Below are positions 17,065 through 25,080 of a stretch of DNA of 64,000 nucleotides, piece by piece. The stretch is from assembly GCA_034007745.1 (NCBI GenBank), contig JAVEQI010000012.1:15253-79252 (forward strand). Direction: 5' to 3'. Position 1 is the first letter of the stretch. Each line of letters starts with the position of its first letter. Origin of the DNA: Desulforapulum sp034007745 (lineage in GTDB: Bacteria > Desulfobacterota > Desulfobacteria > Desulfobacterales > Desulfobacteraceae). Both the position numbers and the translations under genes were made by a program. The notes under the pieces were generated by a model, which searched no databases, was not told the origin of the DNA, and was given only the letters and a program-made list of their open reading frames with translations.

Positions 17065-17465
17065 CGAGAGCATTGTTTTTTATGTTTATGCGCACCGATC
17101 TTTCCCCTGGTTTATCGATGACTGTGGTTGCTGCCGATGATCAGAATGCACCTAAAGTCGGATTGCCTATCAGGATAATATCTTTCTTATTCTGAATGAA
17201 CCCAATAGCCATAAGGTTTAAATCAATTTATTTTGACATTTTGCTCTAAAAGATCAGCAATTCTAATTTTGAATTTCAGATTGCCGCATCTATTGTAAAA
17301 TCAAAATTAAAATTGCTGCTAAAAGATCTGACAGGTTCAGTGCACAACTTTAACTGCTTCTTGAAAACGAACAAAAGTCCTGTACGATATGCGTATATTG
17401 TTTTCTGAAAGCACCCTTACTTATCCTTCTAAAAGACAATTTACAAATTATATGGGGATAGCGAA
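17065..17465. other. Intergenic region before copA
   Basis: About 400 AT-rich bases with no gene. It contains the inverted repeat at 17256-17317. A weak promoter-like pair (TTGAAA near 17361 and a CGATAT-like box 18 bases on) may drive copA. No CueR-type or CopY-type operator was recognised. Confidence 0.45.
17256..17317. repeat. AT-rich inverted repeat
   Basis: AGCAATTCTAATTTTGA (17256-17272) pairs with TCAAAATTAAAATTGCT (17301-17317) with one mismatch. The flanking words CTAAAAGATC occur on both sides. Possible terminator of the upstream gene or a small element. Confidence 0.5.
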
Positions 17466-19967
17466 ATGAAACATACATATCACATACACGGAATGACCTG
17501 TAACGGTTGCCGCAGTCACGTAGAAGAAACGCTTTCTAAAATAAAAAACGTTTCTAACGTATCTGTTAGTTTAGAAAAGGCAGAAGCAACCATTGAAATG
17601 GAATCACATATTCCTATAGATACCTTTCAAGAGGTCTTAAAAAATGATGGTGGAAATTACAGCATCCATAATATAGGAGAGCACCCCTATCATTCTGAAG
17701 CTGAAAAAGAAGAAAAACCCAAAGGTAAAGGTACTGGGACATTCTATTGCCCAATGCATTGCGAGGGTGATAAAACCTATGACAAACCAGGTGATTGTCC
17801 TGTCTGCGGAATGGATTTAGTTGAACAACAAAATCTATCAACTACCTCATCAGAACAATGGACTTGTCCGATGCACCCGGAAATCATAAAGGACGAATTT
17901 GGTGCGTGTCCTATATGCGGAATGGATTTAGTACCAATGCAGCCAGACATTTCAGCAGAAGAAAAAACCTATAAAAAGCTGTTAAAGAAATTTTGGATGG
18001 CGGCGGTGTTTACTTTACCCATTTTTATAATTGCAATGAGCGAAATGCTTACCAGCAACCCATTATATGAGGTAATAGAGCAAAAACATTGGAATTGGGT
18101 TCAGTTTGTATTATCCATTCCTGTTGTGTTTTATGCCACCTGGATGTTTTTTGAACGTGCCTATAAAAGTATAAAAACGTGGAATCTCAACATGTTCACG
18201 CTTATTGGTATTGGGGCAGGAGTGGCTTGGCTATTTAGCCTTGTTGGTATACTTTTCCCAGACATTTTCCCAAGTCAATTCAGGTCCGAATCTGGAGCGG
18301 TGCATGTTTATTTTGAAGCAGCAACTGTTATACTTACCCTTGTGCTTCTAGGGCAGCTTCTAGAGGCTCGCGCACATGGTAAAACCAACACTGCGGTAAA
18401 AGAGCTGCTGAAATTAACACCCAGCAAAGCCATAAAAATAGTGGATGGCCAAGATGTTGAGGTAAGTATTGATAAAATAAAATTAAACGATATTTTAAAA
18501 GTAAAACCTGGTGATAAAATTCCTGTCGATGGAGTGATAACAGAAGGTGAAACCACTATTGATGAGTCTATGATTACTGGAGAACCTATTCCCGTTAACA
18601 AAGCTGTAGATGATAAGGTAACTAGCGGGACAATTAACGGTAATCAATCCTTTTTAATGAAAGCTGAAAAGGTAGGCAGCGACACCTTGCTTGCTCAAAT
18701 TATCCGCATGGTGAATGATGCGAGCAGAAGTCGTGCACCAATTCAAAATTTAGCAGATAAGGTGTCTGGTTATTTTGTACCGGCAGTTGTTCTAATCTCA
18801 CTGACAACCTTTGCTGTGTGGGCAATTTGGGGGCCGGAACCAGTTTATGTTTATGCCTTTGTTAATGCCATTGCAGTTTTAATAATTGCGTGTCCCTGTG
18901 CTTTAGGATTGGCAACACCCATGTCGGTTATGGTTGGTGTGGGTAAAGGTGCTCAAAATGGCGTGTTGATTAAAAATGCTGAAGCCCTTGAAAAAATGGA
19001 CAAGGTAGACACATTAATCATTGATAAGACAGGAACGATTACCGAGGGAAAGCCAACAGTTGAAAAAGTTGGTGCATTTAACGGCAATTTAAATGAAAGC
19101 AAAGTGCTGCAATACATCGTGTCTTTAAACTATAATAGTGAACATCCACTGGCCGAAGCTACTATAATATACGGTAAAGAGCAAAATGTTGAAATAATAA
19201 AATCAGAGGCATTTAGTGCAGTTACCGGTAAAGGTGTTGAAGCTGTTATTAACGATCAAAAAGTAGCATTAGGTAATCCAAGAATGATGGAATATGCCAA
19301 TGCGGAAGTAACCTCGCAAATGCAGGAAGAAGCTGAGACCTATCAAAAACAGGGTAAAACAGTTTCCTATTTATCAATAGACAAGGCAGTTGTTGGTTAT
19401 GTAGTCCTAGGCGATAAAATCAAAACAACAAGTGCGAAAGCCATCAAAGTCCTTCAGGAAAAAGGTATTGATGTAATCATGTTAACAGGCGATAATCACG
19501 ATACAGCACAAGCTGTAGCTTCAGAACTAAACCTTGCGAACTTTAAAGCAAGTATGCTGCCCGCAGATAAACTCAAAGAGGTAGAGAAACTACAAGAAAA
19601 AGGTAAGGTGGTTGCTATGGCGGGAGATGGCATTAATGATGCCCCGGCATTGGCAAAAAGTGATGTTGGTATTGCTATGGGCACAGGTACAGATGTGGCA
19701 ATTGAAAGTGCAATGATAACTTTGGTTAAAGGTGATTTACACGGTATCGTTAAAGCCAAAAACCTAAGTCACGCTGTAATGACAAACATAAAGCAAAATC
19801 TCTTTTTTGCACTTGTCTATAATGCATTAGGTGTACCTATTGCAGCAGGTGTTTTGTTTCCGTTTTTTGGGATTTTATTATCGCCTATGATTGCTGCGTT
19901 AGCCATGAGCTTCAGCTCGGTTTCTGTGATTGCAAATGCATTACGATTAAGAACAGGCAAAGTTTAA
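17466..19967 (+). CDS. copA: Copper-translocating P1B-type ATPase with N-terminal HMA and two metal-binding domains
   Basis: Inner-membrane copper exporter of 833 residues. Order of domains: HMA domain with GMTCNGC (about residues 9-15); two short heavy-metal-binding modules, CPMHCEGD...CPVCGMDL (about 95-120) and CPMHPEII...CPICGMDLVPM (about 137-160); then eight membrane helices with the CPC motif CPCALGLATP (about 475), the phosphorylation site DKTGTITEGKP (D about 520) and GDGINDAPALA (about 719). All ATPase motifs are intact. The sequence and strongly AT-rich codon use look like Bacteroidota CopA, unlike the neighbouring core genes, so transfer is likely. A ZraP-like periplasmic protein follows after about 190 bases. 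Confidence 0.95.
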   Translation: MKHTYHIHGMTCNGCRSHVEETLSKIKNVSNVSVSLEKAEATIEMESHIPIDTFQEVLKNDGGNYSIHNIGEHPYHSEAEKEEKPKGKGTGTFYCPMHCEGDKTYDKPGDCPVCGMDLVEQQNLSTTSSEQWTCPMHPEIIKDEFGACPICGMDLVPMQPDISAEEKTYKKLLKKFWMAAVFTLPIFIIAMSEMLTSNPLYEVIEQKHWNWVQFVLSIPVVFYATWMFFERAYKSIKTWNLNMFTLIGIGAGVAWLFSLVGILFPDIFPSQFRSESGAVHVYFEAATVILTLVLLGQLLEARAHGKTNTAVKELLKLTPSKAIKIVDGQDVEVSIDKIKLNDILKVKPGDKIPVDGVITEGETTIDESMITGEPIPVNKAVDDKVTSGTINGNQSFLMKAEKVGSDTLLAQIIRMVNDASRSRAPIQNLADKVSGYFVPAVVLISLTTFAVWAIWGPEPVYVYAFVNAIAVLIIACPCALGLATPMSVMVGVGKGAQNGVLIKNAEALEKMDKVDTLIIDKTGTITEGKPTVEKVGAFNGNLNESKVLQYIVSLNYNSEHPLAEATIIYGKEQNVEIIKSEAFSAVTGKGVEAVINDQKVALGNPRMMEYANAEVTSQMQEEAETYQKQGKTVSYLSIDKAVVGYVVLGDKIKTTSAKAIKVLQEKGIDVIMLTGDNHDTAQAVASELNLANFKASMLPADKLKEVEKLQEKGKVVAMAGDGINDAPALAKSDVGIAMGTGTDVAIESAMITLVKGDLHGIVKAKNLSHAVMTNIKQNLFFALVYNALGVPIAAGVLFPFFGILLSPMIAALAMSFSSVSVIANALRLRTGKV

Positions 19968-20156
19968 CCTTTAAAATCAGACAATAACAGCTTGATGAAC
20001 TTGATTTTTTTAGTAGATCAATCCATGGGTGGACAGGGCCAACCGAAATGAAAAGAGCTGGCTATGACCTGATTATTACAGCAAAACGACCAGTTTAGCA
20101 GTTTAGGAAAAGGCAGGAAGTTGGTAATAATATTTTTTAAAAAAAGGAGTTTAACC

Positions 20157-20705
20157 ATGAGAAAAACAATCTTTAGTTGTCTGGCAATATCGCTTTTGCT
20201 GGCTACCTCCCTGTGGGCGGCTGAAAACCAACCAATGCATACACAAAATCCTTCCTCTTCAGGTTCTGAATATGGAGCTGGAGGAGGCATGGGACCTGGA
20301 ATGATGGTACCGGGGTCGGGTTACCACGGACGAGGGCCTGGAATGATGGATTATGATCACCACATGGGCCGCGGAATGCGCGGGTATGGCCATGGGATGG
20401 CCCCTGACTCACAAGGATGGCAGCATATGTCCCCTGAGCAGCGTGAGCAGTGGCGACAGGCTCGCTCCCAGTTTATGCAGGATACATTGCCGCTACGGCA
20501 AGAGTTGAGTGCCAAACAGATGGAACTTGAGGTGGTTTGGGACCAGAAAAACCCAGATCCTGAGAAGGTAAAAGCGTTATCAGACCGAATAGCTGAGCTG
20601 CGCTCCAAGTTGGATCAAAAACACGACAAATACCTGACCCAGTGCCGACAGGAGTTTGGAGATCGTGGCTGGGCTTGTCCCGGTGGCGGCCGAAGGGGTT
20701 ATTAA
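20157..20705 (+). CDS. ZraP/Spy-like periplasmic metal-stress protein
   Basis: 182 residues with a clear Sec signal peptide (MRKTIFSCLAIS... ending SLWAAE). The next stretch is Gly/Met/His-rich (GGGMGPGMMVPG, MDYDHHMGRGMRGYGHGM), a likely metal-binding region. A helical C-terminal half with MSPEQREQWRQARSQF corresponds to the LTXXQ-type fold of ZraP, CpxP and Spy. The protein should be a periplasmic chaperone or metal buffer. AAAAAGGAG lies 8 bases before the chosen ATG. Unlike the other zraP at 59464, there is no sigma-54 promoter in front of it; its position after copA suggests copper. The two genes share architecture but little sequence. Confidence 0.82.
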   Translation: MRKTIFSCLAISLLLATSLWAAENQPMHTQNPSSSGSEYGAGGGMGPGMMVPGSGYHGRGPGMMDYDHHMGRGMRGYGHGMAPDSQGWQHMSPEQREQWRQARSQFMQDTLPLRQELSAKQMELEVVWDQKNPDPEKVKALSDRIAELRSKLDQKHDKYLTQCRQEFGDRGWACPGGGRRGY

Positions 20706-21031
20706 GGCTTATTTTAAGAACAAGGATTGAACTTCTGCCCGGCATCTTGCATATCCGGCCAACTAACGCTTGCCAGTTTTAGACACCAAATAGCTACAAT
20801 CTTATTTTGTGGCATAAAATGAAACAAACCAGCACTGTTCAAATATTGTATTTGCAAGATTTAAGAAGAAAAACGGAGGCTGAGGACAAGCCATGAAACA
20901 TTCATATATACCACCGGCACAGTCGGAGCGAAAGAGACGTCCGGTCATAGCGAACGATGAGACTCCCCCTGTTGCAGCGTCTCCATGGGGGTTTCTTATA
21001 AAATCATTCCGGCAAAGAATTCGATTCCCGT
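20706..21031. other. Intergenic region with short unassigned frames
   Basis: About 330 bases after the ZraP-like gene. A 61-codon open frame from 20893 has no recognisable content, and I do not call it. The region runs into the broken methyltransferase at 21032 and may include more of its degraded 5' end. Confidence 0.4.
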
Positions 21032-21268
21032 ATGCACCACCCACAATATACAGGGTTGTTTGTGATTGTATTCGGTGAAGAAATAGTGCACTGGCCCACC
21101 ATCGTATCACTAGCAGCATTCCCGATTATAGTACTCGCTTATACGCTGCTCGCACGCAAAGAAGAGCGTTAGATGGTGGCAAAATTCGGCGATCAGTACC
21201 AAGATTACCAAAGGCATGTACCCATATTTATTCCAAGGCGCAACAATGGCCGGAAAGAGGAGGTATAA
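21032..21268 (+). pseudogene. Isoprenylcysteine carboxyl methyltransferase-like (ICMT/PEMT) remnant with internal TAG
   Basis: Reading from the ATG at 21032 gives HHPQYTGLFVIVFGEEIVHW, then a hydrophobic helix and LLARKEER, a TAG stop at 21170-21172, and in the same frame FGDQYQDYQRHVPIFIPRR to a TAA. This is the C-terminal half of an ICMT/PEMT-type membrane methyltransferase, in which the P-QYTG and Y--Y---VP-FIPR motifs are conserved. The N-terminal half is missing (an in-frame stop lies just upstream), and the TAG interrupts the rest, so the gene is dead. It is another relic inside the AT-rich block. Confidence 0.75.
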
Positions 21269-21464
21269 ACGGATGCACAAACCTTGACGATTGTCAGCGG
21301 CATTGTCCTGCTGATTGTCTTCGCCCTGGTGGGTGGAATATAAGGCGTCGTAATGCCCGACTAATGCCCAAAGAACAGCGGCGGAATAAGAACACATGAT
21401 GTTTTAACGGAATATATGTGTTTCGCCTTTATGTGTTAAATCGGTTTAAATAAGGGAAAGGACT

Positions 21465-22562
21465 ATGGCGAAAGACCCGGTTTGCGGTATGGAGACAAAC
21501 AACGGACAGGCTCGGTCAAGAACCCTGTATATGGGGGAAGAGTATCTTTTTTGTAGCGAGGACTGCAAGGTGAAAATTGAAAAAAATCCCGAAAAACACT
21601 CGAATGTACTGGAAAATGATGTCTCGAAAACACGCAAGGTGGTTGTGGTAGGGGCAGGCCAGGTTGGGGCGACCATCTGTTTTGCGCTTACGATGAGTAG
21701 TCTTGCTTCGACCATAGTCCTTGTCGATTTGGATTCCGACTTGGCCGAGGGTCATGCCATGGATCTGAATCACGGCCTTTCATTTGTTCAACCGACAAGA
21801 ATTTTTGCGGGGAGTTATTCGGATTGCAGAGGTGCGGAGATTGTTATCATTACCGCAGGTGCAGCTCAAAAGCCGGGTGAGACACGGCTGGATCTTGTTC
21901 GCAAAAACACGGAGATTTTCAGGGAGATCATTCCCAAAATCACGGCACATGAACCAAAAACGTTGCTGATCGTATCCAACCCCGTTGATATTTTAACGTA
22001 TGTGGCCCTCAAAATTTCCAACTATCCCATGAACCGGGTCATCGGGTCAGGGACCGTTCTCGACACGGCGCGCTTTAGATTCCTGCTCAGCAGGCATTGT
22101 GGTGTCGACCCCCGCAACGTGCACGCTTACATTATTGGCGAGCACGGTGACAGCGAGGTTCCCGTCTGGAGTCAGGCCAATATTGCCGGTCTGGCCTTGA
22201 AAAAACATTGTCCTGTTTGTGAAAGAAACTGTTCACCTGAGCAAAGGGATGAGATTTTCGGTCAGGTAAGAAATGCAGCATACGAGATTATCAGTCGTAA
22301 GGGGCATACCAATTTCGCCATCGCACTTGCCGTCGATCGAATTGTTGGCACCATACTGCGAAATGAGAACAGTGTCCTGACAGTTTCCACCTTGATCAAT
22401 GATTTCTATGGTATCTCTGATATCTGTCTGAGTGTACCCACCATCTTGAACATGAACGGCATTTCAAAACACATTCATATAAACCTGGATGAAAGTGAGC
22501 GTCACAATCTACAAATCTCCGCAGAAACCTTAAAAAAAACGATCCGGGAACTCAATATCTGA
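21465..22562 (+). CDS. YHS-domain / L-lactate dehydrogenase fusion
   Basis: 365 residues made of two parts in one uninterrupted frame. Residues about 4-46 are a YHS metal-binding domain (DPVCGMETNNGQ, YLFCSEDCKVKIEKNPEKH). From about residue 57 it is a complete NAD-dependent LDH/MDH-family enzyme: VVVVGAGQVGAT (nucleotide binding), AGAAQKPGETRLDLV (a Gln at the specificity position, pointing to lactate rather than malate, plus the catalytic Arg), IVSNPVDILTYVA, and IGEHGDSEVPVWSQ with the catalytic His. An extra cysteine cluster, CPVCERNC (about 249-256), sits just after the active-site loop. GGGAAAGG precedes the ATG. The setting is a metal-resistance block. The fusion is unusual; metal or redox control of the enzyme is my inference. 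Confidence 0.88.
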   Translation: MAKDPVCGMETNNGQARSRTLYMGEEYLFCSEDCKVKIEKNPEKHSNVLENDVSKTRKVVVVGAGQVGATICFALTMSSLASTIVLVDLDSDLAEGHAMDLNHGLSFVQPTRIFAGSYSDCRGAEIVIITAGAAQKPGETRLDLVRKNTEIFREIIPKITAHEPKTLLIVSNPVDILTYVALKISNYPMNRVIGSGTVLDTARFRFLLSRHCGVDPRNVHAYIIGEHGDSEVPVWSQANIAGLALKKHCPVCERNCSPEQRDEIFGQVRNAAYEIISRKGHTNFAIALAVDRIVGTILRNENSVLTVSTLINDFYGISDICLSVPTILNMNGISKHIHINLDESERHNLQISAETLKKTIRELNI

Positions 22563-22961
22563 GAGGAGGAAAGAGGAGAAGTCAGGATGTGCCTACCGAT
22601 CCTATACAAAATCTTGGAAGATCGAAAAAATGGGAAGATCAAAGGGCTGGCTGGAGCTCAACTTGGGTTGTAAAAGCATGCTCAGAGAACATGGGTTTTT
22701 GTTTTCAATTAAATCACTGTTTTTATCTTGACATACATTTCTGTAATTGGGTACCATGCATTCGCATGATGCATCGGTAAGTATAAAAGAACCCTTTAAA
22801 AAAATTGATCTACTCAGACGTGAATTGGATGAGCGTTCACTGTGAATTTGGACTATGACTGAGGCATTAGCAGTCGGGTATGAGAGATGGAGAAGAAGCA
22901 ACCGAGTAATTCGGCTTGTAAATTTCAGGCAAACGGGTATATGAATTTGAAGAGGTGAATC
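22563..22961. other. Intergenic region before the universal stress gene
   Basis: About 400 bases. A possible promoter is TTGACA at 22728-22733 with TACCAT 18 bases later. Around 22800-22930 short frames read like a degraded protein (KIDLLRRELDERSL and similar), perhaps the edge of a Fic-type gene, but too little remains to name it. Confidence 0.35.
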
Positions 22962-23435
22962 ATGGCATGCAAGATTTTGGTGGCAATAGATGAATCCAAG
23001 AGCTCTTTAAAGGCGATCCGCTACGTGGCTGAGACCATGAAATGCGAGGTGGAAATCACCCTTCTGAGTATCCTGCCTGATGCCATAGGAGCCTGTGGCC
23101 TTGAGGGACCTTCCTTAATACCGCTATTCAAGGAGAATCGGAAAGCCTTTTGTTCAATTGAGGACGCCAAGCGGGAAAACGTGCAGACGTTTATAAACCA
23201 GGCGAAAGAAGCGCTTGTTATGGCGGGTTTCTCCCCAGAGAACGTTAAGTTGAAAATCCGCAAAAAGGAAAAGGGCATCGCACAGGACATCATGAAGGAG
23301 GCAAGAGATGGCGGATACGACAGCATTGTCGTGGGAAGAAGGGGTCTTTCCGGCCTAAAGGAGTTCTTCATGGGAAGCGTTTCGAACAAGGTGGTCCATT
23401 CAGCAGATGACATGGCCGTGATTGTGGTGGACTGA
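22962..23435 (+). CDS. Universal stress protein, UspA family
   Basis: 157-residue UspA-fold cytoplasmic protein. It starts with ILVAIDESKSSLKAIRYVAE, the first strand with the conserved Asp, and ends with the ATP-binding signature VVGRRGLSGLKEFFMGSVSN then VVHSADDMAVIVVD. The G-2x-G-9x-G-S/N pattern is intact, so ATP binding is expected. Members support survival under growth arrest or oxidative or metal stress. AAGAGGTG precedes the ATG. It stands between the YHS-LDH gene and a small exported protein on the same strand and could share their transcript. Confidence 0.9.
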   Translation: MACKILVAIDESKSSLKAIRYVAETMKCEVEITLLSILPDAIGACGLEGPSLIPLFKENRKAFCSIEDAKRENVQTFINQAKEALVMAGFSPENVKLKIRKKEKGIAQDIMKEARDGGYDSIVVGRRGLSGLKEFFMGSVSNKVVHSADDMAVIVVD

Positions 23436-23479
23436 CGATAAAAAGGGATTTTAATCACAGGGGCTATTGGAGGATTATC

Positions 23480-23800
23480 ATGAATAATATATTTAAGATA
23501 TTGTTGCTTTCTTTCTTATTTGTTGGGCTTGCCCTGCCCGCATATGCGGCAGAAGCTAAAACGGATGATAAAATCGTTGAAGACTATATGCCAAGCCTGA
23601 TTACCAAAACCCCTTTTGAAGGCCGCATGCTCGCCATTAAAATGATAAGAAAAACCATAGGAACTATTCAACAAGATCCAGAAATCAAAAAAGCCGTTAG
23701 AAAAAAATATGAAGATGATCCTCAACTATTAATGTATGCGGCAGAGCTGGTTGCAATAGAGTTTAAAACCATTGCCATTGCAAACAACTATTGGCGATAA
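23480..23800 (+). CDS. Small exported hypothetical protein, 106 aa
   Basis: Begins with a clear signal peptide (MNNIFKILLLSFLFVGLALP, cleavage likely after AYA-AEA). The mature part of about 80 residues is helical and charged, with MLAIKMIRKTIGTIQQDPEI and KYEDDPQLLMYAAELVAIEF, and contains no cysteine. I do not recognise the family. TGGAGG lies 7 bases before the ATG. It follows the universal stress gene by 44 bases and may belong to the same stress operon. A hairpin (23839-23864) lies downstream. Confidence 0.7.
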   Translation: MNNIFKILLLSFLFVGLALPAYAAEAKTDDKIVEDYMPSLITKTPFEGRMLAIKMIRKTIGTIQQDPEIKKAVRKKYEDDPQLLMYAAELVAIEFKTIAIANNYWR

Positions 23801-23838
23801 ATCTAACGTAATATAGCTGGATTGAACTGCACTAGCGA

Positions 23839-23864
23839 GGGAGCTGGAAACCGACGCAGCTCCC
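23839..23864. terminator. Hairpin between convergent genes
   Basis: GGGAGCTG (23839-23846) and CAGCTCCC (23857-23864) are perfect 8-base arms with a 10-base loop. It lies between the exported protein gene and the convergent dsrC-like gene. No clear U-tract. Confidence 0.45.
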
Positions 23865-23907
23865 ACACAGAAAGGTCGAGTCAGAAGGGACAGGTCTTCC
23901 AAGATCA

Positions 23908-24252
23908 CTAGGGAGTGTATTTGATTTTTGCAAACACTTCGGGTGTGGGTTTAGGCAGTCCTGCGATCTTCCATGCAACAATGGGATCTGGAAATTGTTT
24001 GTAGTTGCAGTCTTTTGGCTGATGAACATTTTTACACACAGCCCTGAGTATGGGAAATGCATTGAATTTCTTCCAATAGTCCCGCATGAATCTTACAATT
24101 TCCAGTCTCTCCTCGCTCAGCGGACATTCGGCTGAAGCCATTTCCTTTTCAGCCATGGCGCAGGCAAACGCTTCGTTCCAGTTTTCAAAATCCTTGAGAT
24201 ACCCCTCTTCATCCAGGAGAACGGTTAAATCTATATTTTCGTATGTTTCCAT
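23908..24252 (-). CDS. DsrC/TusE-family sulfur-relay protein lacking the C-terminal cysteines
   Basis: 114 residues of DsrC/TusE type: DEEGYLKDFENWNEAFACAMAE, LSEERLEIVRFMRDYWKKF and the C-terminal AWKIAGLPKPT are family landmarks. In DsrC two cysteines in the flexible C-terminal arm carry sulfur from sulfite reductase, and TusE keeps the penultimate one. Here the arm continues PEVFAKIKYTP with no cysteine at that place; the remaining Cys residues are in ACAMAE, AECPLS, AVCKN and KDC. It should therefore not do the canonical trisulfide chemistry. GGAGGT precedes the ATG by 5 bases. A regulatory or scaffold role is possible but unproven. It lies at the end of the accessory block. Confidence 0.85.
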   Translation of the reverse strand: METYENIDLTVLLDEEGYLKDFENWNEAFACAMAEKEMASAECPLSEERLEIVRFMRDYWKKFNAFPILRAVCKNVHQPKDCNYKQFPDPIVAWKIAGLPKPTPEVFAKIKYTP

Positions 24253-24397
24253 GATTGACCTCCAAACGAGTAAATGAATAGATTAAGTCAGTGGTGTGCC
24301 ATTGCGGCATACCAGTCAAGAACAGGATTGTAAATGGTGGTGGATCAAATACTTGCCACACTGTTCTTTTGAACATATTTCAAATCGTCCCAGCTTG

Positions 24398-25010
24398 TCA
24401 AGAAAAAACAGCCAGGGCAGGACCTGCCATGGCCAGGGTCCAGATGGTCGTCCGTCTTGACCTGGAAAAAGAGGGATCAATCGTTCTCTCCCGGGCAAAA
24501 AAGGCCATCAGCACCAGAACAATGGTGATGGCAATGCCGCCAAGACTTATGATGTTGGTGTTCACCCCAAAGGGATACATGATGAGAAAAGAGATCAGTA
24601 TGCCCACGGGAAGGGTGAAAATCGCAACAAAGGCAGATCGAAAATGGAGCAGAAAGATGATGCAGACAAGGGTGACAACGATCGTCTCTTCGACAAGCTT
24701 GGATTTCAGGTTCGCAACCGCCCGCTCAATAAGAGAAGAGCGGTCGTAGCCTGCAACAATCTCGACCCCGTCGGGCAGGCCTTTCTCCAGATCCTTTAAT
24801 TTTTCCTTGACCCGTTGAATCACCTCAAGGGCATTTTCGCCGTACCGCATGATGACCACGCCGCCGACACACTCCCCCTGCCCGTTTCATTCCAGGATGC
24901 CCCGACGAAGTTCAGGACCAATGCCGATATCGGCAATATCCTTTAAAAGAATCGGGGTCCCTTTCTCGCTGACCGTTCGCTTATTTTTTAACGGCATTTG
25001 AATTAACGGG
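24398..25010 (-). pseudogene. CusA/CzcA-type RND efflux pump fragment
   Basis: A piece of a heavy-metal RND transporter. Upstream part: GTPILLKDIADIGIGPELRR then GILE followed by an in-frame TGA (24887-24889). After the stop the same frame goes on with GGVVIMRYGENALEVIQRV, LPDGVEIVAGYDRSSLI, and the membrane segment VVTLVCIIFLLHF and ISFLIMYPFGVN. It ends at 24398, far short of the roughly 1,000 residues of CusA, and the N-terminal part is also missing where the transposase relic begins. It once provided copper/silver or zinc/cadmium export. The TGA replaces what is usually a non-cysteine residue, so selenocysteine is not a plausible explanation. Confidence 0.85.
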
Positions 25011-25080
25011 TGTCGTTTGCACTGAAAAACTTAGGCCAGCCGTGTCATGGTCATCATAAAACCAATTACCCTGGAGGTTT

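Noticed and set aside
22589..22780. 63-codon open frame after the YHS-LDH gene
   Set aside because: No recognisable content and composition unlike neighbouring genes; probably chance.
24885..24891. In-frame TGA in the CusA fragment as a selenocysteine codon
   Set aside because: Homologues do not carry Cys at this position, and the gene is truncated at both ends, so a nonsense mutation in a dead gene is the simpler reading.
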